Source: a bacterium
Lineage (GTDB): Bacteria; JAJRZV01
Reading direction: 5' to 3'
Length of the DNA stretch: 30,170 nucleotides
Assembly: GCA_024275095.1 (NCBI GenBank)
Contig: JAJRZV010000005.1
Location: forward strand, 1-30,170
The notes beneath the pieces are model-generated. The model was not told where the DNA came from and made no database searches. It worked only from the letters and a program-made list of their open reading frames with translations. Made by a program: the position numbers and the translations under genes. This document shows, piece by piece, positions 1-8,487 of this stretch (position 1 is the first letter of the stretch; the number at the start of each line of letters is the position of its first letter).

Positions 1-855
1 GCATCTGCATCATGCAGCGAAACCTTTTCCGTCAGCACCAATGCACCGGGAGTGATGCCCTACGTGGTGTTCCGTGTGCGAATGAGCGACGGACGCGGTG
101 GAATGTTTGAGCACTTCGTAAGCGCGTGGGGTCAGGATTGGTCTGGTTCGTCTGTTATTCCCCCAGCACTTTCCGTGGGTCATGGAGAGGTCACGATCAG
201 TGATTCAGGAGCGGGTGAATACACAGTTGTCATTTCCGATGTTACGGGCACGCTCACCATTAACAGCGCCTGGCCCGGTGACAGGAACCTTATCTCATAC
301 AGTGCAGGTATAACCAACCCGCCCTCGGGTATTACGTGGGTGGTAGACTCCGCTGCCGGGCCGTGGCCCATCCAGGGCACGGATCCCCTGCCCGTTACCG
401 TGTCGATACGCCTGTACGGTAAATGGAAACCTGTCGAGCAGGAGACATTGAATTTCACGGTTAGATTCGAGGCATGGTCGGATGAAGCCGGCTACGCGTT
501 CCACAGGGTAAAAGACATTCCTGTACAGGTGGTGCTTGAGAACACGCCGCCGCAGGTGAACGCACCGGCTTCGGTAGAAATTGTTTCCACTGAAGACGAG
601 ACCTGGGGATGCGGACGCATCAGTGTCGAGGCTTTTGATGCCGATGGTGACGCGCTGGAGTATCACTGGGCGGTGCTGGAAAAGTCCCGGGGTGCGGAGG
701 TCGCCCTTTCGGAGAACATGGAGAGCCCGGATGTGGTGATGTGTGCTGGCACATACGAAAGGAAATTCGGCAGCTATACGTTGCGTGTATACGTGCGCGA
801 CGGGCACGGTGCTTACGCCTACAGGGATGTGGCTGTTACCGTTGCGGAAAGGTAA
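1..855 (+). CDS. Ig/PKD-like surface protein, 5' end outside window
   Basis: The frame is open from base 1 to the TAA at 853-855, so the gene starts upstream; 284 residues are visible. No catalytic motif is seen. The C-terminal third resembles a PKD/cadherin-type Ig fold, with the 'NTPPQV' entry, a 'DADGDALEYHW' motif and a closing 'LRVYVRDGHGAYAYRD' strand. The same style recurs in the PKD lipoprotein at 2107-3903. A few cysteines (two in the last Ig-like domain) suggest an oxidising compartment, hence periplasm or cell surface. It is the first visible member of a coupled cluster leading to FHA and kinase genes; the next start lies 7 bases past its stop. The N-terminus, and therefore signal peptide or lipobox, cannot be seen. 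Function is unknown; an adhesive or structural role is inference. Confidence 0.8.
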   Translation, partial: ASASCSETFSVSTNAPGVMPYVVFRVRMSDGRGGMFEHFVSAWGQDWSGSSVIPPALSVGHGEVTISDSGAGEYTVVISDVTGTLTINSAWPGDRNLISYSAGITNPPSGITWVVDSAAGPWPIQGTDPLPVTVSIRLYGKWKPVEQETLNFTVRFEAWSDEAGYAFHRVKDIPVQVVLENTPPQVNAPASVEIVSTEDETWGCGRISVEAFDADGDALEYHWAVLEKSRGAEVALSENMESPDVVMCAGTYERKFGSYTLRVYVRDGHGAYAYRDVAVTVAER

Positions 856-862
856 AGCTGTG

Positions 863-2110
863 ATGAACAGGGGAATGACGAGATTTTTGTTTTCGCTGTT
901 CCTGCTTACAGCCGGATGCGGAAAAGGGAACGGGACAACTTTTACCCTGCGCCTGGAGCCTTTTGCCGGTGGGTTACTCCTTCCCGACATGTCTGTGGAA
1001 CTGGTGGTGAGAGAAAGTGGCGGTGATGAAATGTATCGGGAAACCGTCACTCCACCAGCGCGCAGGATCGAGTTTGCCGTGAACCTTGACAGATGCGTTT
1101 CTATCGAAGCGTACGTTCACAGGAACACGCAGGTGGTGCTTTCCGGTGAAAGCCCGTGTATGCATCGTGAAAGCATAGAGAATGGAAAAATCTACCTGGC
1201 CCCGCCGTTTCAGCCGGTCTGGCGCGATGACATTATCCTCGGAAGAGCCTGCAGTGACGGGAATTTCGTTTATTTTCTTTCGCCCACAGGCGGAGAGCTT
1301 TTGCGAGCCCCGCTCGTTGCACTGGACGAACAGGTCGTGCAGGCTGTTCTGCCTGCCGCGGAGGGTGACGCTGTGGCGTGTACTGAAAATAGCGTTTACG
1401 TTGCCGGGGGTATTGACTCCTCAGGGAATTTCGTTCGAACGGCCTGCTCTTACGGAAAGGCAGGACTCCACTGTTTCCCCGTGGAAACGGCCACCAGCGA
1501 CATGGCTGCTGCTTCTTTGGGAGAGATCGCTGCATTCTGCGGTGGAAACACGGCTGTTGGAAAATACACGGGATGCATGCTCGTTCACGCAGGCGCAGTC
1601 TCGTATTCTGGAGATGTTATCTATGTAACCGCTCGTCCAGTCATTGCAGGAGCAGACGGACTTTTTTATCTCTTTTCAGGTACCAGCAAGGTGTACGCGC
1701 TCTCTTATTCCTTGACACAGCGCATTGACACAGAGATCCCCGAAACCAAGACGCTATCCGCGGTAGCGTTCGATAAAGGATTTTACCTGTACCGGTGCAG
1801 CGATTCTTCCGCAGAGGTTGGTATAGTGCGGATGGAAGACTGGTCTTATACCGTGAGCGGGACAACAGCAACGCTTCTCTCGTCGCCACAGGGTGTCGGG
1901 TGTGGAACAGGAGCGGTGTTTGTCGGGCCTGAAGGGCTTGTTTTCTTTGACGGTTATCAAGTGAGGGAGTTTACTTTTCAACCTTCACTGAAGGTATATT
2001 CAGCCGTTGCACTTTCCAGGCACGCAGTTCTCGTTGCCACTGACAGGGGCACCCTTCTTTTCAACTGCCTGGCAGGCACGAGCGGGAGCAGGGCGGGAGG
2101 AGAGAAATGA
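863..2110 (+). CDS. Lipoprotein with propeller-like repeats
   Basis: The ATG at 863 gives 415 residues with a textbook lipoprotein signal: N-terminal basic residues, hydrophobic stretch and lipobox LTAG|C with Cys19. The longer frame from 743 would bury this signal, so 863 (or ATG 875) is preferred; a GGAAAGG at 845-851 could be the ribosome site. After a beta-sandwich-like first 120 residues, the rest consists of short beta-rich units such as 'GNFVYFLSPTGGELLRAP', 'NSVYVAGGIDSSGNFVRT' and 'DGLFYLFSGTSKVYALSY', the pattern of a kelch/SMP-like beta-propeller. Several cysteines fit disulfide bonding. The last four bases overlap the next gene (ATGA). Likely anchored in the outer membrane or periplasm; ligand unknown. 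Confidence 0.8.
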   Translation: MNRGMTRFLFSLFLLTAGCGKGNGTTFTLRLEPFAGGLLLPDMSVELVVRESGGDEMYRETVTPPARRIEFAVNLDRCVSIEAYVHRNTQVVLSGESPCMHRESIENGKIYLAPPFQPVWRDDIILGRACSDGNFVYFLSPTGGELLRAPLVALDEQVVQAVLPAAEGDAVACTENSVYVAGGIDSSGNFVRTACSYGKAGLHCFPVETATSDMAAASLGEIAAFCGGNTAVGKYTGCMLVHAGAVSYSGDVIYVTARPVIAGADGLFYLFSGTSKVYALSYSLTQRIDTEIPETKTLSAVAFDKGFYLYRCSDSSAEVGIVRMEDWSYTVSGTTATLLSSPQGVGCGTGAVFVGPEGLVFFDGYQVREFTFQPSLKVYSAVALSRHAVLVATDRGTLLFNCLAGTSGSRAGGEK

Positions 2111-3903
2111 AAAGACCACTGTGTTTTCTTGCGATATTTGCGTTGAGTTGGGGGTGCACCGGAGGTGGAGGAGGCATTAACGTTGCTCCTACAGCTGTTG
2201 TGCCGTCATCCATCGAGGCTGAAGTGGGTCGGGTTGTGTACCTGGACGCTTCTTCTTCGTACGATCCGGAAGGTGACCCGCTGAAATTCTACTGGAACCT
2301 GGAAAGCATTCCCCCCGACTCGGTAGACGTGGTCCTTGCAGATCGATATGCGCCTGTTGCGGTGCTGATTCCCGACGTGCCGGGGATTTATTCCGTCTCG
2401 CTGACTGTCTCGGATGGATTCTCTACAGGACTCCCTGCCGGTGTTACTGTAAATGTTTCACCGGGAGTGCTCAAACCCACTCCAGTAATAGAAAAAAGTG
2501 GAGATCCCCTTGTCGGCGAGCGGGTGGAATTAAGGGCGGATTTGAGCGTTAACCCCTTGCAGGAGGAGATGAACTTCAGGTGGGAACTTGTGGATGCTCC
2601 GGAGGGTTCTTCTGCATATTTAAGCGTTATCACGGGACCGTACACGTCTTTCGTGGCCGATGTTCCTCACGGGAGGTACAGGGCAAGGCTTACGCTCCGC
2701 AACCGCAAGGGTGGACCGGCAAGTAATACGGCCACGCTTCTTGTGAAGAACAGCCCGCCCCGTGTGGAACTCATGGCCGTCAGGGTGCCTGAACGCTTGA
2801 AAAGTTTACCGGTGGCATCACAGGAACAGGTTGAGTTTGATGTTAGCACGGCAGACCCGGATGGAGATTCCGTGGAAACGTTCGTATTTACTTACACCTA
2901 CAGGAGTTACGCGGGAGAACCCACTGGTGCAGGGTTTCATTGTCCGGGTTACAGCGGCTACCACAATACGTGTATTACCACCACCCCGGAAGAGGTGCTG
3001 TTTTTTACAGGAGAGAACAGCCTTTTTGAAGGGTCGTTTGTCGTTTCCCTTACAGGGATGGATGAATTTGGTGGAACTGCCGTTGATTCCGTGGTGCTCG
3101 AGAGGGCTTCCGTTGCTCCACCGTCCGTAAAGACAGAAGACTCTTCTACGGGACACCTGTTTTTACGGGGGGAATATACGGCTGAAACGAGAGTAAAAGC
3201 ATATTTCACCAATTCCAATACCGATTCTCAGAGACTCGATTATTCCGTTCAGCTTCAGGCACGTCCGAGGTCAGACTGCCACGTGTCCATTACACCACCT
3301 TCGGGAGCTCTCGATATGGGAGCCGGCGATGCGGCAGCATTGGATATTGCAATTCACGCCAGCGGATCTCACAGGCGATGTGTGGGTACATATCGATTTG
3401 TGGTTGAGGGCTGTTTCGGTGACAAGTGTATGGAGCGTTCGTTTGCCCTGCATGTTCTTAACAAGGCCCCTGCCGGTGCTGGACTGTTTGGTCTTCCCGC
3501 GACAGTTGAAGTGGAGTGTGAGACGGATGCAGACGGAAAGGAGTATTCGCTGGATTCTGTGAATTTTCAACTCATTGTATCTGGAAGGGACACGGACGGC
3601 GATCCTGTGATTCTGACGTTCAGCGCGGACAGGCCTGAGGAGAATGCAAACGGTATCGTGTTTTCCCCGGGGGTACTGCGCTGTGCAAGCGGGGAAGCCT
3701 GCCCGGTTTTGGCCACGCTCAAGGGCTCGCAGGTATGCGTGTCCCGGGAATTGTCGTGGTGCCTTTTCGTCCCGTGCTGGATTTGTGTGAAGAAAGAAAT
3801 TCACGCTGTTCGACCCGGTAAAACATTTTTTTCCGTACAGGTCTCCGACGGGATGGCCGCCGGTCCTTCCACGGGTTCGTTTGTAGAAGTGAAATGCAGG
3901 TAA
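2107..3903 (+). CDS. PKD-domain lipoprotein with Cys-rich C-terminus
   Basis: 598 residues starting at an ATGA overlap with the previous gene. The signal sequence ends in lipobox LSWG|C (Cys17) followed by a glycine run, a typical flexible tether. Residues about 26-113 form a classic PKD domain ('LDASSSYDPEGDPLKFYWNL'). Two further Ig/PKD-like units follow at about 120-215 and 218-330, the last with a 'DPDGDSVETFVF' motif. The C-terminal 200 residues are rich in cysteines (for example GCFGDKC, LRCASGEACP, CLFVPCWIC), indicating disulfides. No enzyme motif is seen. PKD domains usually mediate protein-protein or protein-carbohydrate contacts at the cell surface; that role here is inferred. Confidence 0.85.
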   Translation: MKRPLCFLAIFALSWGCTGGGGGINVAPTAVVPSSIEAEVGRVVYLDASSSYDPEGDPLKFYWNLESIPPDSVDVVLADRYAPVAVLIPDVPGIYSVSLTVSDGFSTGLPAGVTVNVSPGVLKPTPVIEKSGDPLVGERVELRADLSVNPLQEEMNFRWELVDAPEGSSAYLSVITGPYTSFVADVPHGRYRARLTLRNRKGGPASNTATLLVKNSPPRVELMAVRVPERLKSLPVASQEQVEFDVSTADPDGDSVETFVFTYTYRSYAGEPTGAGFHCPGYSGYHNTCITTTPEEVLFFTGENSLFEGSFVVSLTGMDEFGGTAVDSVVLERASVAPPSVKTEDSSTGHLFLRGEYTAETRVKAYFTNSNTDSQRLDYSVQLQARPRSDCHVSITPPSGALDMGAGDAAALDIAIHASGSHRRCVGTYRFVVEGCFGDKCMERSFALHVLNKAPAGAGLFGLPATVEVECETDADGKEYSLDSVNFQLIVSGRDTDGDPVILTFSADRPEENANGIVFSPGVLRCASGEACPVLATLKGSQVCVSRELSWCLFVPCWICVKKEIHAVRPGKTFFSVQVSDGMAAGPSTGSFVEVKCR

Positions 3904-4328
3904 CAGTGAAATATACGTCCATCGTTTTTACATTTTGCGTGCTTGTACTCGCGGGTTGTACTGTTACGCAGCAACTGACACTGGCGAAAGGCGACCGTCA
4001 TATCCATTGCAGGCTCACACCTTCCCCGGTGCGCATGCGGGATTTTGTATGCAATGCATCTGTCCTGGCAACCTACGGACTGCTGGAAGCCTCTGTGGAG
4101 GTGCTCGTGAGGGGAATGCAGCAGTACGGTGAACAGCCGGTGTTGCTGAAGATGCTGGGCAGGATCCTTTTGATGGCAGGTATGCCGGCGGAGGCGAAGA
4201 TGTACCTGTCCCGAGCAGAGAAGAGAGCACCCGGTGATGCCGAAATAAAAAATCTTTTAAGAGAAACAGATTCTGCGAGGAAACAAGATGTGGAACTGGA
4301 ACATAAAACTGTGCCGGAGAAAAGATAA
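3894..4328 (+). CDS. Small TPR-like lipoprotein
   Basis: 144 residues starting 10 bases before the stop of the PKD lipoprotein gene, so translation is probably coupled. The signal peptide ends in VLAG|C with Cys22. Residues about 50-125 are alpha-helical with TPR-like spacing: 'ASVEVLVRGMQQYGEQPVLL' then 'GRILLMAGMPAEAKMYLSRA' then a helix starting 'PGDAEIKNLL'. Two or three such helical hairpins are too few for a full TPR superhelix, so it may be an adaptor binding the other lipoproteins or the periplasmic domains of the FHA and kinase proteins. The 3' end overlaps the next gene by 41 bases. Confidence 0.75.
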   Translation: MQVTVKYTSIVFTFCVLVLAGCTVTQQLTLAKGDRHIHCRLTPSPVRMRDFVCNASVLATYGLLEASVEVLVRGMQQYGEQPVLLKMLGRILLMAGMPAEAKMYLSRAEKRAPGDAEIKNLLRETDSARKQDVELEHKTVPEKR

Positions 4329-4902
4329 CGGCAAAAGTTGTTACTTCGTGGTCCTGGGTGGTCGTGAAGCCAGCGATAATTTCCGTGCTACGGATAAGCT
4401 GACCGTCGTGGAGAAAGTTTTTCTCCTGAAGGTTGTTTCCGCATACCTTGCCCTTGCCATGAGCGTAGCGATTCTATTTGCCGTGCCCGGGAGAAAGCCA
4501 GGGGGGCTGCAAGAAGGTCCCGTTGATAACAATGCACCAGGCACTGGTGCCATGCACGAACCATCTGCTGCCTTGATGACCCTTAAAGAGATAGAACGCG
4601 TCATTATCAACAGGAATGCCCTTTCCGTTGAACTCGGCAGGGCATTGAAAACCGTTTCTTCACTGCTGGAACAATGCGAAAGATGTGAAAAAAGGGAAAA
4701 CCTTTTGGAACTCCGCGGTGCTCTTGAACTCCGTGTAAAGGAGAGGTTCAGAACATTGAGGTTTGAGGCTGAAAAAGCGATCAGGTTCGGCAATACCATG
4801 CGCGCTCGCCGGACACTCGAAGAAATAATGAGTCTCGTTGTTCACCACGACGATGAGCCTTACAGATACGCGGTGCGCAGGCTGAAGGAGTTGAGGCGTT
4901 GA
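4288..4902 (+). CDS. Single-pass membrane protein with helical periplasmic domain
   Basis: 204 residues of unrecognised family. The ATG at 4288 follows a GAGGAAA purine stretch and overlaps the TPR-like lipoprotein gene by 41 bases; an internal start cannot be excluded. One transmembrane helix at about residues 46-66 ('VSAYLALAMSVAILFAVPG') follows a basic N-terminal segment, predicting N-in/C-out topology. The C-terminal domain (about 90-204) is charged and helical, with a 'CERC' pair, and could be a coiled coil or TPR-like bundle. The stop codon overlaps the start of the FHA gene as TTGA. It probably works as a membrane partner of the FHA and kinase proteins; this is inference from context. 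Confidence 0.7.
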   Translation: MWNWNIKLCRRKDNGKSCYFVVLGGREASDNFRATDKLTVVEKVFLLKVVSAYLALAMSVAILFAVPGRKPGGLQEGPVDNNAPGTGAMHEPSAALMTLKEIERVIINRNALSVELGRALKTVSSLLEQCERCEKRENLLELRGALELRVKERFRTLRFEAEKAIRFGNTMRARRTLEEIMSLVVHHDDEPYRYAVRRLKELRR

Positions 4903-6116
4903 TTCGCCTTGTTCATGAAAGAAAGGGTTGCAGGCGGGAGTTCCTGCTCCAGGAAGGAGTGTACGTTGTGGGAAGGGCCCCTTTCTGTGACATCGTAATA
5001 GATGACCCGTATCTCTCGCGTCGTGATTTCTCGATTCACGTGAAAGAAGGGGAAATCGTGGTGATGGACGAGCACTCGAGAAACGGGCTCACTGTGAACG
5101 GAAAAATTGTAAACAAGGCCGGGTTGAAGGAAGGGGATGTTATTGAGGCCGGTGATTCAAAATTCACGGTTCTCTTTGCGGACGGGACCGAGGAAACGCT
5201 GGTAAAAGCCGCTTCCGGTTCCCCTGGCTCTTCGGGTGAGACAGTGGTGCTGAAGTCCCCGTCGAATGCCACGGACTGCAAAGGCGCGCCGTTGAAGGTT
5301 GTGGAAGTTACGGCGTTTGTCAGGTGCTGGAAGCTGGTGGCCGGAACCGCTGTGTTCCTGCTGGGCGTTGCTATCGTGAATGTGAATGGTTCACCCGGGC
5401 TTCGTTCCGGCCGCGCCGGGCCCGAGGGGTTACGCGCGGGAAAAACCCCGGTTCCTGCAGACAGGGAACTTAAAAAAGGACCTGTTCAGGAAGAGCCCGT
5501 CCATGTCCATTCGAAAAAGCCCATGGTATTGCCGAAGGCCTTCTTGCCCAGGAAGAGGAAAGAAGGCGGGAGTCCCGGGAGGCCAGCCTCTTCGAAGGCG
5601 GGTGCGGGGCCTGCGAAGGCGTTGAACGGGAAGAAGGGAACAGGTTCCGATACGCCGGTTGTGTTTCGTTCGAGAAGAGAGTCAGATTTTGCCCGTTTTA
5701 ATTTTCAAAACCTGATGCGTAGGGGGGCAATGTTCGTTGCTGAAGGTCGGTTGAGAGAAGCTGAAGGTGTTTTCCAGAAGGCATGTGATATTGCCCGGAA
5801 ATTCCTCAACGATGTGGATGTGAAAAAGTGCCGGCAGAATTACAGAAGCGTGGTTCTGGTACGGGCGAAAGCGATGCTCTCGTCCGGTGATTACGCAGGC
5901 GCTTATTCTCTCACTTACAGGCACGCGGGCGAAGCGTTCGAGTCCTTGAGAAAGAAAGCAGTAGAGGGCATAGATAAACTATTGAGGGCTGCTTATGCAG
6001 ATGCGGATGTCGACGCGGAGGGTGCAACATCGCGTATTCGTAGAATCCTGGAAGCTGTCCCCAGGGGCTCGCCGGTATCCCGGAGGATTCAGAGAATCCT
6101 GCAGAGGTTGCAATGA
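4899..6116 (+). CDS. FHA domain protein with one TM helix and periplasmic helical repeats
   Basis: 405 residues from a TTG start inside a TTGA overlap, with AAGGAG at 4884-4889 as ribosome site. FHA domain at about 22-90: 'YVVGRAPFCDIVIDDPYLS' then 'DEHSRNGLTVNG', the phosphothreonine-binding fold. The usual SxxH motif reads SRRD here, so the conserved His is replaced by Asp43, while Arg25, Ser40 and the NG turn are kept. One transmembrane helix at about 143-164 is followed by a Lys/Pro/Gly-rich linker (165-260) and a helical TPR-like domain (262-405). Predicted topology is FHA in the cytoplasm, repeats in the periplasm. It ends in an ATGA overlap with the kinase gene, its likely phospho-partner. 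Confidence 0.85.
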   Translation: MIRLVHERKGCRREFLLQEGVYVVGRAPFCDIVIDDPYLSRRDFSIHVKEGEIVVMDEHSRNGLTVNGKIVNKAGLKEGDVIEAGDSKFTVLFADGTEETLVKAASGSPGSSGETVVLKSPSNATDCKGAPLKVVEVTAFVRCWKLVAGTAVFLLGVAIVNVNGSPGLRSGRAGPEGLRAGKTPVPADRELKKGPVQEEPVHVHSKKPMVLPKAFLPRKRKEGGSPGRPASSKAGAGPAKALNGKKGTGSDTPVVFRSRRESDFARFNFQNLMRRGAMFVAEGRLREAEGVFQKACDIARKFLNDVDVKKCRQNYRSVVLVRAKAMLSSGDYAGAYSLTYRHAGEAFESLRKKAVEGIDKLLRAAYADADVDAEGATSRIRRILEAVPRGSPVSRRIQRILQRLQ

Positions 6117-7663
6117 TTATTGACAGGCCGGTACGTTTTGCGAATTTCGTGGTGCTCTCGCGCCTTGGTTCGGGTGGCATGGGTGAGGTCTACAGGGCAG
6201 TAAAGATCGGGACGGGTGGGTTTGAAAAGGATGTGGCTCTGAAAATTATTAACCCCGATATATCCAGTGATAGCGAATTCAGGCGCCTGTTTTTGCGCGA
6301 GGCTCGCATTGCTGCGAAAATTCAGCATCCCAGCGTGGTACAGGTGTACGAGCTGGGTATGGCCCGCGGAACATTGTACATGTCCATGGAACTGGTAAAA
6401 GGTGTGACCCTTCGAAAGCTGATCAATGTGTTGCGAGAAAGGGATGAGAAACTCGGTGACGAAGAAGCGGCGTTTGTGCTGTACAGTGTAGCCACGGCAC
6501 TTTCTGCAGTGCACAACTTGCGCGATGGTGTAAGTGGGGTACAGAAGGTCATCCACCGTGACGTGTCGCCTCAGAACATTTTTGTTTCATACGTCGGCGG
6601 GGTGAAATTGGGAGACTTCGGTGTTGCCAAGGTGGTGGGCTATACGGACGTCACCCGGCCCGGCGAGGTGAAGGGCAAGCTGGGGTACATGGCCCCAGAG
6701 CAGTTACACGGGGAAGACGTGGATGAACGCACCGACATTTTTTCCCTGGGCGTGGTGATGGTTGAGGTTCTTACAGGCCGAAAGCCTTTCCCGATGGCAG
6801 AAATCACGTCGGGAGGTTCTGTGGTACGCGAATTTGATGCCGGATGCCTGGAGGTAAGACCCGCCTTTACCAGCATACTCGCAAGAATGCTCTGCGAGGA
6901 AAAGGCAGAACGCTATTCCAGTGCGAGTGTACTTGCTGAAACTGTCGCTGCCGGATTTGACGTGCTGAAAGGACAGGAGAACCTTTTACGGAGAATGGAC
7001 CGCCTCTTCGCCAGTGAAAGAGAGAACACGGAAAAGCACGTACAGTCACTCATGTGTTCCAGGGAATTTGCCAGGTGTCGCAGGGAAATTTTGAAGGCAG
7101 AGGGAGGAGAACGCACCATTGTTCAGGGAGGACACAAAAAGAATTTTTTCGCGTATGGCGGTGCCGTGCTGGGAGCGTTTGCTGTTGCTGCGTTGCTGGT
7201 GGGGTACGTTTTGATACTCAAGAATGATTTTACAGCACGCGTGATCCAGGAGCCTGCTCGCCCATCGAAGTCTCTGAAAGTACTTCAAAAAGAGAGAGGT
7301 GCTCGTGGCAGTGCCAGGACGAGTGGACACCTGAAAGAATCTGAATTATCGGCCAGGAGAAGAGGCACCCGTTCAAATTCAAAACCCGGGAAATACGTGC
7401 CCTTAAAGAAACCCGCTGTTGCTTACATAAGCGTTCGTTCAGAGCCGGATGGTTACGTGTTTGTGGACGGGAAGAACACGGGGGTAAAGACTCCGGTGCA
7501 GCGCCTTACCTTAAAGCCGGGAGATCACACGATTGCAGTGGTGAATCCCGAACGCGGGATTATAGGCATGGAGCGGGTTACCCTTAAGAAGGGTGGCTTG
7601 AAGATCTTCAGGTTTTATCTTCGAAAAGAGAAGCAAAAAATCCAGGAGGGTGACAATGAATAG
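6113..7663 (+). CDS. Transmembrane Ser/Thr protein kinase with PEGA domain
   Basis: 516 residues, eukaryote-like (Hanks) kinase. All key elements are visible: glycine loop GSGGMGEV (19-26), catalytic Lys44 in VALK, helix C Glu63, HRDVSPQN with Asp150 and Asn155, DFG at 168-170, and APE at 194-196. It should be active, phosphorylating Ser/Thr of partners, most simply the FHA-binding partner or itself. A transmembrane segment lies at about 344-364. The periplasmic C-terminus (about 435-505) is a PEGA domain ('AYISVRSEPDGYVFVDGKN', 'TPVQRLTLKPGDHTI'), found in surface-linked bacterial proteins. Starts by ATGA overlap with the FHA gene; a downstream secreted-protein gene overlaps its last 8 bases. 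Confidence 0.93.
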   Translation: MIIDRPVRFANFVVLSRLGSGGMGEVYRAVKIGTGGFEKDVALKIINPDISSDSEFRRLFLREARIAAKIQHPSVVQVYELGMARGTLYMSMELVKGVTLRKLINVLRERDEKLGDEEAAFVLYSVATALSAVHNLRDGVSGVQKVIHRDVSPQNIFVSYVGGVKLGDFGVAKVVGYTDVTRPGEVKGKLGYMAPEQLHGEDVDERTDIFSLGVVMVEVLTGRKPFPMAEITSGGSVVREFDAGCLEVRPAFTSILARMLCEEKAERYSSASVLAETVAAGFDVLKGQENLLRRMDRLFASERENTEKHVQSLMCSREFARCRREILKAEGGERTIVQGGHKKNFFAYGGAVLGAFAVAALLVGYVLILKNDFTARVIQEPARPSKSLKVLQKERGARGSARTSGHLKESELSARRRGTRSNSKPGKYVPLKKPAVAYISVRSEPDGYVFVDGKNTGVKTPVQRLTLKPGDHTIAVVNPERGIIGMERVTLKKGGLKIFRFYLRKEKQKIQEGDNE

Positions 7664-8486
7664 AAAAGGCATCCTGTTGACCGCTCTGGTGCTTGGAACG
7701 TGTGTGTGTGCAATTGCAAAAGCAGGCATGCTGACTTACCAGGGGAAAATCTATACGGATGAAGGTGTCCCGTACAATGGTGCTGTCCAGATGACTGTTC
7801 GCATTTACAGTGTGGATGCGGGTGGTGCACCTCTATGGGAAGAAACGGATACGGTCGAGATTGTCAATGGAGTGTTTTCCACAGTCCTGGGAGATAAGGC
7901 CTCACTTGAAGGAGTGGATTTTTCGCGTGCGTTGTACCTGGGGGTAGAAGTTAACAACGATGGTGAAATGTCTCCAAGGATGCTCATAACATCCGTGCCT
8001 TCGTCGATGTATGCCGGAAAGGCAGGATACGCCGAGGCAGTCACCATTGTTAACTATTCATATGTGCTCTGCTGGTACAGCATCGAGCCGTGCGGTGCTC
8101 TACCCAATACAAGCCTCTCCTCGTATCGCCTCCTCACCGACGACGATCCCTCACTTTACCTGCCGATAAAGAATGACACCACAAGGGTTCAACTTTATCT
8201 TGTTAATATATTTATGGGGCTTTACAACCCGGGAACCATCAACAAGGTTGTACGGTACAGCCCTGCACTCGACTCCGAGCCTGTATATCCCGTGCACATA
8301 TGCAGCATTCACCCATCAACCTTTACCGCAAACGAAGAATTTGACACGGGCTCGTGTTTCAGTTCCTATATCTTTGAAGTACCGCCTGGTACGCACACAC
8401 TTACCCTCAGGTACGCAACAGACCAGCAATCAACGGACAATCTGGAGCTGGTTGCACTGCGTTTTCAACTTGTACGCATCAGGTAG
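7656..8486 (+). CDS. Secreted beta-rich protein of unknown function
   Basis: 276 residues from ATG 7656; AGGAGGG at 7644-7650 gives ideal spacing, whereas the in-frame GTG at 7650 would lie inside that site. Signal peptide of about 22 residues ending near AIAKAG. Residues about 25-130 ('LTYQGKIYTDEGVPYNGAVQ', 'GVFSTVLGD', 'YLGVEVNNDGEMSPRMLIT', 'SSMYAGKAGYAEAV') match a module frequently found at the N-terminus of secreted or tail-fibre-like proteins in Deltaproteobacteria and relatives. The C-terminal half is beta-rich with several cysteines. It overlaps the kinase gene end by 8 bases and closes the cluster, so it may be a surface product or target of the signalling system; unproven. Confidence 0.8.
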   Translation: MNRKGILLTALVLGTCVCAIAKAGMLTYQGKIYTDEGVPYNGAVQMTVRIYSVDAGGAPLWEETDTVEIVNGVFSTVLGDKASLEGVDFSRALYLGVEVNNDGEMSPRMLITSVPSSMYAGKAGYAEAVTIVNYSYVLCWYSIEPCGALPNTSLSSYRLLTDDDPSLYLPIKNDTTRVQLYLVNIFMGLYNPGTINKVVRYSPALDSEPVYPVHICSIHPSTFTANEEFDTGSCFSSYIFEVPPGTHTLTLRYATDQQSTDNLELVALRFQLVRIR

Positions 8487-8487
8487 A

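Noticed and set aside
743-862. Upstream extension of the propeller lipoprotein gene
   Set aside because: It overlaps the preceding gene in another frame and would bury the lipoprotein signal that begins at 863.
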